A stretch of DNA of 45,895 nucleotides from CAZQEZ01 sp964592475 (lineage in GTDB: Bacteria > Bacteroidota > Bacteroidia > Cytophagales > Cyclobacteriaceae). The notes under the pieces are model-generated. The model did no database searches. It worked only from the letters and a program-made list of their open reading frames with translations, and had not been told where the DNA came from. Both the position numbers and the translations under genes were made by a program. Shown piece after piece: positions 7,723 through 15,500 of the stretch; within the stretch, counting starts at the first letter, position 1, and each line of letters opens with the position of its first letter. The stretch lies in contig CAZQEZ010000017.1 of assembly GCA_964592475.1 (NCBI GenBank), positions 1-45,895 on the forward strand, given 5' to 3'.

Positions 7723-9483
7723 TTAATTTATTTTAAATTCGTAAGGCAACCGGGCTTGTATCCCCTGGTAACTTTTGATATTTTCAATTCGCTTATAAAT
7801 CGGGTAATATTCTCCCATTTCAGCTTTTAATAATTTGGTCTGCACTTCCCCGCCATAATTTTCTATAAATTGCTCCAGGAAAGTTTTAGGTTGAGGATAA
7901 AATCTTACTTTATAGCCCTCCTCAGTTATGCCTGCTTTTTCAGCTGCTATCGCCAAGGCATCATCATAACCGCCCAAAATATCTACCAAACCTATGTCTT
8001 TAGCAATTTCCCCGGTATAAACTCGTCCACCGGCAAGGTTTTTCACTTGCTCTTCCGGCATATTTCTTCCTTTTGCTATAATCTGAATGAAGCGATCATA
8101 GGTAGCATTGGCACTGTTCTGCATAATACTTTTTTCATATTCGCTCATTGGCTCTACCATAGAAAATATATCGGCGGTTGGTCCTGTTTGTACGCCTTCT
8201 GAAGTAATGCCCAGTTTATTATCTAAAAAATCCTGAATATTAAACATAATAGCAAACACACCTATGGAGCCAGTTATTGACATCGGATCCGCTACAATGG
8301 TATCGCAAGGGGCTGCAATATAATATCCTCCTGAGGCCGCCAGATCTGAAATAGAAGCAATTAAAGGTTTCTTTTCAGCTGTAAGTTCTAATTCTCTCCA
8401 TATCATGTCAGAAGCCAATGCGGCTCCTCCCGGAGAGTTTATCCTCAGCACAACTGCTTTTACATTATCATCCTCACGAGCTTTTTCAATTGCCTTCATA
8501 AACTTCTCAGCACCTACATTATCGGTGTTACCTTTTCCCATCACAATATCTCCGGTAGCCAGTATCACAGCTATACGGTTGCTGTTGCCCGATACAATGT
8601 TATAAGACTTCATGTATTTGCTTACTTTAATCATGGAAAGGTCATTGTCTTGTTCTATTCCAACCCTTTCTTTTAAGCTGGCCATTACTTCGTCGTGATA
8701 AGCCAATTGATCTACCATGCCATATTCTAAAGCATGGCTGGCCTGGTAAGTAAGCATTGAATCTGCAATGGTTTCCAGTTCATCTATTGATTTATTTCGA
8801 ACGGTACTTATATTGGCTAGCATGTTGGCGTGTAAGGAGTTGACAAGCTCTCTTATTTGTTCTTCATTTTCAGGACTTAAATCTTTACGTACAAATGGCT
8901 CTATGGCACTTTTGAATTCACCTACCCTAAAAATTACTGGCTCTATTTCCAACTTTTCAAGTGTTCCGGCAAAGAAAACGGTAGTGAAATTAAGTCCGTT
9001 AAATTCCATTATTGTCTCGGGGTGCATAAACAATTCATCGGCAATGGATGCCAGGTAATAGCCGCCTTCAGAAAAATATTGTCCGTAGCTTACAACAAAT
9101 TTGCCACTTTCTTTAAAATCGGCCAGTGATTTTCTTATTTCTTCTAATGTAGCATTGCCTGCTACTATCATTTCCGATTGTAAGTAGATACCTTTGATGT
9201 TATCATCTTCTTTGGCTTGCGCAATGGCTTCTTTAATATCAATTAAACCAAGCGGCATTTCTACTCCCGGAAACATTAATTCTGAGAAAGGATCCTCTTC
9301 CGCGGTTTTTTCCACTATTTGCCTGTTTAAGTCAAGCAAAAGCACGGAATTGTCTTTGATAATTACTTCTTGTTCGGAAGAGGCAACCAAACCTGAAATA
9401 ATACCTATCCCAATAAAGAAACTGAGAATAGTAAAGATTACTAAACCAGTTAATGTGGCTAATAAGTTTCTTAAAAATTTCAT
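7723..9483 (-). CDS. sppA: Signal peptide peptidase SppA, long (67K) form
   Basis: A 586-residue membrane-anchored serine protease of family S49 that degrades cleaved signal peptides and other membrane-bound fragments in the periplasm. Residues 8-34 form a single N-terminal membrane anchor. The protein has the tandem-domain long form: catalytic Lys191 in VGEFKSAIEPF in the first domain and catalytic Ser384 in DLAASGGYYIA in the second, matching the E. coli Lys209/Ser409 pair. NSPGGAALASDMIWRE is the conserved second-domain loop. It converges on murI and shares its terminator; folK diverges from it. Confidence 0.95.
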   Translation of the reverse strand: MKFLRNLLATLTGLVIFTILSFFIGIGIISGLVASSEQEVIIKDNSVLLLDLNRQIVEKTAEEDPFSELMFPGVEMPLGLIDIKEAIAQAKEDDNIKGIYLQSEMIVAGNATLEEIRKSLADFKESGKFVVSYGQYFSEGGYYLASIADELFMHPETIMEFNGLNFTTVFFAGTLEKLEIEPVIFRVGEFKSAIEPFVRKDLSPENEEQIRELVNSLHANMLANISTVRNKSIDELETIADSMLTYQASHALEYGMVDQLAYHDEVMASLKERVGIEQDNDLSMIKVSKYMKSYNIVSGNSNRIAVILATGDIVMGKGNTDNVGAEKFMKAIEKAREDDNVKAVVLRINSPGGAALASDMIWRELELTAEKKPLIASISDLAASGGYYIAAPCDTIVADPMSITGSIGVFAIMFNIQDFLDNKLGITSEGVQTGPTADIFSMVEPMSEYEKSIMQNSANATYDRFIQIIAKGRNMPEEQVKNLAGGRVYTGEIAKDIGLVDILGGYDDALAIAAEKAGITEEGYKVRFYPQPKTFLEQFIENYGGEVQTKLLKAEMGEYYPIYKRIENIKSYQGIQARLPYEFKIN

Positions 9484-9556
9484 ATCTATAATTTACTTTT
9501 AATTAATATTGATTTATAAAACTACAATAAAAAACCAGTTAATGTTATTGAATTTA

Positions 9557-9564
9557 TATATTTG
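9557..9564 (+). promoter_or_regulatory. folK promoter -7 box
   Basis: TATATTTG matches TAnnTTTG exactly, 14 bases before the folK start, predicting a very short leader of about 8 bases. I see no clear -33 TTTG. Confidence 0.55.
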
Positions 9565-9578
9565 GAGCTTTAGACATT

Positions 9579-10070
9579 ATGAGTGGAGTTATACTTTTAT
9601 TAGGAAGCAATATTGGCGATAGTTTTAGCATTTTAAAAAAAGCGAATAAGGCAATTGAAAATTCTATCGGGCGAATTGTGAATGCTTCGGAAATATATCT
9701 GACTGAGGCATGGGGCTACCATGATCAGCCTGCATTCTTAAATCAAGCTTTATGGGTGCAAACAGAACAAGAACCACTTCGGGTTTTGAAAAATGTCAAT
9801 AAAATAGAGAAGATTCTGGGTAGAATTAGAATTGAAAAATGGCACGAGCGTACAATAGATATTGACATTATTTATTACAATGATCAAATTATTAATGAAC
9901 CTGATTTAAAAGTGCCACATCCTGAATTGCAAAAGCGGAAATTTGTACTGGTGCCACTATGTGAAATAGATGCTGAAAGAATACATCCTGTTTTGGGGAT
10001 GACTAATCTTGAACTGCTTCATAAATTGGATGACCCGCTGAAAGTTGAAAAAATTGAGATTGACTCTTAG
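9579..10070 (+). CDS. folK: Folate biosynthesis pyrophosphokinase FolK (HPPK)
   Basis: A 163-residue 2-amino-4-hydroxy-6-hydroxymethyldihydropteridine diphosphokinase, transferring pyrophosphate from ATP to the pterin in folate synthesis. Visible motifs are ILLLGSNIGD at the start, RTIDIDIIYYND (the two metal-binding aspartates) near residues 90-101 and PHPELQKRKFVLVPLCEI, all typical of the family. Length is normal. It stands alone on the plus strand between sppA and a convergent small membrane protein; no other folate gene is near. The 12-base gap to the convergent gene has no clear terminator. Confidence 0.95.
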   Translation: MSGVILLLGSNIGDSFSILKKANKAIENSIGRIVNASEIYLTEAWGYHDQPAFLNQALWVQTEQEPLRVLKNVNKIEKILGRIRIEKWHERTIDIDIIYYNDQIINEPDLKVPHPELQKRKFVLVPLCEIDAERIHPVLGMTNLELLHKLDDPLKVEKIEIDS

Positions 10071-10082
10071 CAATATTTTTTA

Positions 10083-10568
10083 TTATTTGATGCTTCTTAG
10101 TAAAATATCCAAGTCTTCTTTGCTACGCCGTAATTGCAGGCTGAAATTTTTTAAAGCTACGATGTAGTTAATGGCAGCGAATAATAAAGCTAAAATACTA
10201 TAATTTGTTTTGCCCAGCACAAAAGCAAATGCTATTGCTATGAAAATACAAATGCCAATCCATATGCTCATAAATAAAATAGTGGAATTGAAAAGGCGGT
10301 AATGTATAAAAATGATGCAGCCCATTGAAGTGGCTTCTATTTTTCCGACGATGAGCGGAAGAAAATTTTGCGGTATTTTTATTACCCTGGAAATACTGAA
10401 TTTTCTGCCCTTGACATATCCGTTGAAAAAAAATTTGCCGGATTTTTTTTCAATGGCAGGTGCTCCCATATTTTTTAAAGGTTTTACAAAGGTTATTAGT
10501 TGTCTTTCCACCTCTTCAGCCTCAAAAGGTAGCACTATTGTTTCTCTTTTATCGGGTATTAGTAGCAT
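10083..10568 (-). CDS. Conserved hypothetical membrane protein
   Basis: I do not recognise a named family. The protein has a soluble N-terminal region of about 90 residues, containing a GRKFSISRVIKIPQNFLP stretch reminiscent of small beta-rich domains, followed by two hydrophobic segments (MSIWIGICIFIAIAFAFVLG and SILALLFAAINYIVAL) and a short charged tail rich in Arg and Lys, which suggests the tail is cytoplasmic. I place the start at the ATG at 10568, one base after the ridA stop. A longer in-frame start at 10601 would overlap ridA by 32 bases and add 11 residues. It is probably cotranscribed with ridA, but no functional link is evident. Confidence 0.65.
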   Translation of the reverse strand: MLLIPDKRETIVLPFEAEEVERQLITFVKPLKNMGAPAIEKKSGKFFFNGYVKGRKFSISRVIKIPQNFLPLIVGKIEATSMGCIIFIHYRLFNSTILFMSIWIGICIFIAIAFAFVLGKTNYSILALLFAAINYIVALKNFSLQLRRSKEDLDILLRSIK

Positions 10569-10569
10569 T

Positions 10570-10953
10570 TTAGGCAATTGCGATGCAACTAATTTCCACA
10601 TTCACATCTTTAGGCAAGGTTTTAACTGCTACTGTCTCTCTGGCCGGTGCTTGCTCGCTAAAAAATTGTCCATAAATTTCATTTACCTCAGGGAAGTCAT
10701 TCATATTCTTTAAGAAGATTGTGCATTTTACTACATTTAAAAAAGTGAAGTTGGCAGCAAGCAATATTGCCTCCAGGTTTTTCATTACCTGACGCGTCTC
10801 ATCTTTTATGTTAGTGGTTACCAATGTTTGATTTTCAGGGTTTAGGGCTATTTGCCCACTTACATAAAGGGTATCATTTATGAAAACGGCTTGATTGTAA
10901 GGTCCTATAGGCTCAGGAGCTTCAGTTGTTTTTATTATCTTTCTTTCTTTCAT
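10570..10953 (-). CDS. ridA: RidA-family enamine/imine deaminase
   Basis: A 127-residue RidA protein, which hydrolyses reactive 2-aminoacrylate-type enamines released by PLP enzymes and so protects them. The active-site residues are in canonical places: Arg105 in PARETVAV and Glu120 in VNVEISCIA, with YVSGQIALNP near residue 30. Length is typical for the trimeric family. It is upstream of, and probably cotranscribed with, the small membrane protein. A terminator for tpx lies about 125 bases upstream of its start, so ridA most likely has its own promoter. Confidence 0.93.
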   Translation of the reverse strand: MKERKIIKTTEAPEPIGPYNQAVFINDTLYVSGQIALNPENQTLVTTNIKDETRQVMKNLEAILLAANFTFLNVVKCTIFLKNMNDFPEVNEIYGQFFSEQAPARETVAVKTLPKDVNVEISCIAIA

Positions 10954-11076
10954 AAGCTAGAATTTAGTACAATCATTAATGGGATAAGAAATGTTTTATT
11001 GGTTAAGGTAATGAAAACTAGTAGTTGAGGCATAAAATATCAATCAATCTTTCCTTTTGACGGAAGAATTTTTAAA

Positions 11077-11102
11077 ATCAGGTGCCAAATACGACACCTG
11101 AT
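11077..11102 (-). terminator. tpx terminator
   Basis: A perfect eight-pair stem ATCAGGTG (11077-11084) with CACCTGAT (11095-11102) and a 10-base loop, followed on the minus strand by TTTTAAAAATT. It starts six bases past the tpx stop codon. Confidence 0.6.
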
Positions 11103-11107
11103 AAATT

Positions 11108-11617
11108 TTAGTTAAGCTCCTCTATGGCTTTGAGTACTTTATCGTACTCTGGCTCGTGAGCAATCTCCGGTACCAATTCGGCATATTTTATAGTGTTATC
11201 TTTATCAAGCACAAATACTGCTCTGGCGGATAATCCTTTGAATGGCCCTTCGGTCATTTCCACATTATATTTTTTTAGAAATTCTCCTGTTCTAAAATCT
11301 GAAGCCGTGGTAATGTTGTCTATTTTGTTGCTGTCCATGTATCGTTTCATAGCAAAAGGCAAATCTTTAGATATTACTATTGCTTCTACATAGCTTTTAC
11401 CAGCAAGTTTTTCGCTAAAATGCTTTGTCTCTGCTGCACATACTGATGTGTCCAGGCTTGGCAAGGCAATCAATACCTTCACTTTGTCTTGTATTTCGCT
11501 AAGCTTTACTTCCGTCATTTCTGAATTCACAAATGAAAAATCTTCTGCTTTAGTATTCACCTGTGGTATTTCACCGGAAAGTTTAATTGGTGTTCCTTTT
11601 AAAGTTACTTGTGCCAT
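11108..11617 (-). CDS. tpx: Thiol peroxidase Tpx, single-cysteine variant
   Basis: A 169-residue peroxiredoxin of the Tpx family, which reduces hydrogen and lipid peroxides. The peroxidatic cysteine Cys60 is in the expected PSLDTSVCAAET motif, and GLSARAVFVLD carries the conserved active-site region arginine. The protein contains no other cysteine. In E. coli Tpx a resolving cysteine (Cys95) sits about 34 residues after the peroxidatic one; here the aligned residue, in MKRYMDSNK, is Met94. The enzyme should therefore work as a 1-Cys peroxiredoxin or need an external thiol. A terminator follows directly. It appears to be monocistronic. Confidence 0.95.
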   Translation of the reverse strand: MAQVTLKGTPIKLSGEIPQVNTKAEDFSFVNSEMTEVKLSEIQDKVKVLIALPSLDTSVCAAETKHFSEKLAGKSYVEAIVISKDLPFAMKRYMDSNKIDNITTASDFRTGEFLKKYNVEMTEGPFKGLSARAVFVLDKDNTIKYAELVPEIAHEPEYDKVLKAIEELN

Positions 11618-11731
11618 ATATTAAAAAAATTTAGTTTGGTTTTACAATTCCCTTTTAACCATATTCTTATTAAAAAGTTGCAATTTTCTTGAATAACAGG
11701 ATGGATTCAAGCATCTTTATCTGCAGTTTTG

Positions 11732-11755
11732 AATATTGACCTATTGGTTAATATT
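11732..11755. repeat. Inverted repeat between tpx and glycosyltransferase genes
   Basis: Ten-base arms with one mismatch (AATATTGACC at 11732-11741 and GGTTAATATT at 11746-11755) around a four-base loop. It lies upstream of tpx and downstream of the glycosyltransferase gene; there is no T-tract on the minus strand, so an operator is as likely as a terminator. Confidence 0.35.
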
Positions 11756-11792
11756 TTTGATTTAAGCTTACAAAAGCCAATTCAGGAGAGAT

Positions 11793-12503
11793 TTATGGGT
11801 TTTTGTTATATTGCCAGTATTTGTAGGCGTATTTTTCTATTGGCAGATGAAGATTAAATAATATTAGTATTATCATATCTCTGCACAAAACTTTCCATAT
11901 GCCACCATCTAAAAAACGCCGTGAAGAAGTAAGAATAACATTGGGTATTACCTTCAATTTTCCCATTTTTTTAAGTTTCCGACAATAATACGCGGACTCC
12001 ATAATTAATCGCTTTGGATAACCTCCACTCGCAATAAAGTTATTTGTGGTAATGAATAAACCCTGGTCGCCAAAGAAATTCTTACTAAAGCGATATCGTA
12101 TTTTATTAAACAGCGTTACCATTTTTAATAAAAAATTGGCAGGCGATAATTGTAAATCAAAAGCTCCGGCAATTACTTTATCTCGGGATAAGCAATTTAT
12201 AATTTTTTGATCATAATGCCAAGGTAATTGGCTGTCGGCATCTAGAAAAAAAAGAATGTCACCAATTGCCTTACTGGCTCCATAATTTAAGCTGGCATAT
12301 TTATGACCAATCAAATCTTTCCTTACATGAACATGAACACCTTCAAAGCTAATAGCAATTTGTTCGGTATTATCCATAGAGCCACAATCGACCACAATTA
12401 TCTCAGGTGCCTGGTTAAAGGCTTTCCGCTTTGCATCTTTAATGACATTTGCAATCTGACTAGCTTCGTTCAACGTAGGTATTATTACCGATAGCTTGTT
12501 CAT
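11793..12503 (-). CDS. Family 2 glycosyltransferase
   Basis: A 236-residue GT-A fold glycosyltransferase. LSVIIPTLNEA opens the nucleotide-sugar domain, VVDCGSMDNT follows, and FFLDADSQLP carries the DxD metal motif at residues 88-90. The C-terminal part FIASGGYPKRLIMESAYYCR matches the acceptor-side helix of small family 2 enzymes of the TIGR04283 type. There is no clear membrane span, only one modest hydrophobic stretch near the end (RDMIILILFNLHLP). Sugar donor and acceptor are unknown. It follows the giant TPR gene by 42 bases on the same strand and could be cotranscribed with it. It is not part of a visible polysaccharide cluster. Confidence 0.88.
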   Translation of the reverse strand: MNKLSVIIPTLNEASQIANVIKDAKRKAFNQAPEIIVVDCGSMDNTEQIAISFEGVHVHVRKDLIGHKYASLNYGASKAIGDILFFLDADSQLPWHYDQKIINCLSRDKVIAGAFDLQLSPANFLLKMVTLFNKIRYRFSKNFFGDQGLFITTNNFIASGGYPKRLIMESAYYCRKLKKMGKLKVIPNVILTSSRRFLDGGIWKVLCRDMIILILFNLHLPIEKYAYKYWQYNKNP

Positions 12504-12545
12504 TCCATCTATTAATACAAAAGAAGCAGGATTGTTTTTTTGGAT

Positions 12546-15500
12546 TTATTTCAAATTACAATACTGTTTATAACTAAATGCTGCTTTTTTATCTCCCATA
12601 CCCTCGGCTTTTTTCCAATCAGTACAGGCTGCATCATAATTTTGCATTTGATAATAGGCATTACCTCGGGCCCTAATAAAATCCGGATTGCTAGCTTCCA
12701 GTTCAATGGCTTTATCCATGTCTTCAACTGCAGCCTCCAGTTCACCTTCGGTAATTCTGGCATTACCACGATTGTAATACAATAACGGATCATCTTTTTT
12801 AAGATTAATTGCTGCACTATAATCTGTAATAGCGCCTTTCCAGTCATCATTTTCTTCTTTTAATATTGCCCTGTTAAAATAGCTATCCGGGTTGTTTCCA
12901 TCAATTTTTATAGCTTTGTTGAGTGACTCAAGTGCTTCATTATAACCTCCTAAAAATATGTAAGCGCTGGCCAGAATAATTTGAACCTGAGCATCACCGG
13001 CATCCATTTTTGCCACCTCTTGAAAATCCATTAAAGCACTTTCATAAGCTTTCATCTCGTAATGCGATTTTCCGCGATTATAATAGGCTGCTTTTTCTTT
13101 TATGCCTGCATCAATCGATTTATCGTAATATGTGGCGGCAAATGGATAATTATTCGTTAAAAAATAAGCATCTGCCATATAATAAAGGTCAGCTGGTGTA
13201 ATTTCGTAGTTTTTTTCTACCCAAAGAAGATCACTTATTACGCCCTCAAAATCTTCTATTATAAATTTAGCCTCGGCTCTATTTTGATAAGCTTTTCCAT
13301 AATCCGGCTGTAAGCCTATAGCATTGTCATAATCTTTGATGGCATCGTCATATCTTTTTAGCAAGAAAAGTGTTTTACCTTTATTGTTAAAAATTACTGG
13401 CTCTTTCAGTCCTAAGTTTATGCCTTTTGTATAATCAGCAAGGGCAGATTCATAATCTTTTAGCCTGAATTTAGTATTAGCTCTGTTTCCATAAGCACGG
13501 GCAAAATTGGCGTCTTTATTGATGGCCTGATTCAAATCATTTAAAGCTTCATTAAATTTCCTGTTTTCATAATAAGCATGACCGCGCCAGTTGTAAACCA
13601 ACGCGTCATTGGCTCCCATTTCTATAGCCCGAGATAAGTCGCTAATGGTGCCATCATAATCTTGTAGTTTATACTTGGCCGAGCCTCTGTTGTAAAAACT
13701 TAATTGATCCAATTCACCGGCTTTTATGGATTTGTCCAGGTCATCAATGGCTTCTTGATATTTTTCTAAATAGTAAAAAGCGTGGCCACGTGCATAAAAA
13801 GCCAATTTATCATTAATGCCTTTGCTAATGGCTATACTCACATTATCTACAGCTTTCTTATAATCTTCAATAAAATATTGGGCAGTACCCAGTTGAAAAT
13901 ATAATTGATTATCCGCACTGTTCAAATCTATTACTTTTTGATAGTCGGGGATAGCGGCTTCATAATTTTTCAAGGCATATTTAGCGTCGGCTCGATTATA
14001 CCAGGCTTTGGCATAGTCAGCCTTGAGGTTTATGGCTTTTTCGTAATCAGTAATGGCTGCCTGGTAATTTTCCGTTTGATAGTGTGCTTTACCTCTATTA
14101 TTAAATATAATCTCGTGGTTAATTCCTAGCGCAATCGCTTTATTATAAGCATTAATAGCACCTGAAAAATCGTCAATTTGAAATTTAGAGTTACCCAATA
14201 CATACATCATTTGTCCATGCTCATATCCTTTGGCCAAGGCTTTTTCAATATCTTGTATTGCTTCTTGATATTTTTTTAATTCATACCTGGCTTGGCCCCT
14301 ATTGGCATATACTAAAGCGTCATCAATTCCATTTTCAATGGCTTTACTAAGATTAGATTCCGCCTGCTCAAATTTTTGCAGATAAAAATTAGTGTTACCT
14401 AAATACTGATAATTAACCGGATCAACGTCTTCCAAGGTAAGCGCTTTTTCAAGATCTTTTTCTGCCGGTCCATATTCTTTGGCCTCGTATTTTATCATTC
14501 CTCTCACCAGGTAAACTCGAGATATCGTAGAACCCATGGTAATCGCTCTGCTCAAATCGGCAAGAGCGCCTTTTAGATCTTTATTTTCATAGCGAGCCAG
14601 CCCTAGCATTTCGTATAATGCTAAGCTATTAGCGCCCTTTTGTTCTGCTTTTTGCAAATCATCCACCGCGTTGGTAAAGTCTTGCTTATAATATTTTGCC
14701 GTACCACGATTGAAGAAGGCAATCCCCATATTTTCAGCTTGCTGTATTGCCAGGTTAAAATCCGCAATAGCGCCATCAAGATTTTCAAGTTGATATTTAG
14801 CCTCACCACGCTTGTTGTAAATGGCAGCTGTCACCGCTCCATTTTCAAGGGCAGCATCAAAATCAGCTATAGCGGCTTGGTAGTCTGTTTTGCCAAAATG
14901 AATAAAACCACGGTTGGAAAATGCCAGTGAATCAGTACTTCCGAGTGCAATTGCTTTATTTAAATCAATGAACGCAGCTTCCATTTGCTCAAGAGCAAAA
15001 CGCGCGTTACCTCTCATTTTAAAAACCTGTGCATTTTCCACACCTTTGTCTATTGCCAGGGTTAGCATTTCGATACTCCCTCTGAAATCCTTTAAATGAT
15101 AGCGGCATATCCCTACATTTTCAAATATAAAAGGTTTTTCGGTGCCAAGCTTAATTGCCTCGAGCAGATCAGGTATCGCATTTTTAAATTCCTGAATAAT
15201 TGTTCTGGCATCACCACGCGCTTCAAAAAGTACCAGTGTTTTCAATCCTTTTTCGCTGGCACTGTTTAAATCCTTTATAGCGCTTGCATAATTTTTTAAG
15301 TGATATTTACATATTCCGCTATACTCATACAGCCTGGCATCGTTGAACCCTAATTTTAATGCATTTTCAAAGTCGGGTAATGCTTCAGTATATTTTTCCT
15401 GGTCAAAGCTTATTATTCCTCGTAAATAGAATACTTGTGGTTCTTTGCTTTCATTCGTTATAGCGGTAGATAAATTTTGATAAGCACTTTCAAATTTTTC

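Noticed and set aside
11734..11741. Shared eight-mer TATTGACC in the AraC gap and upstream of tpx, suggesting a common regulator
   Set aside because: A rough expectation for this word in AT-rich DNA is about two copies per 46 kb on both strands, and another copy lies inside the Wzi coding region, so sharing is not significant.
13905..14129. Plus-strand ORFs antisense to the TPR gene
   Set aside because: They are frame shadows of the repetitive TPR coding sequence, hydrophobic and without promoters.
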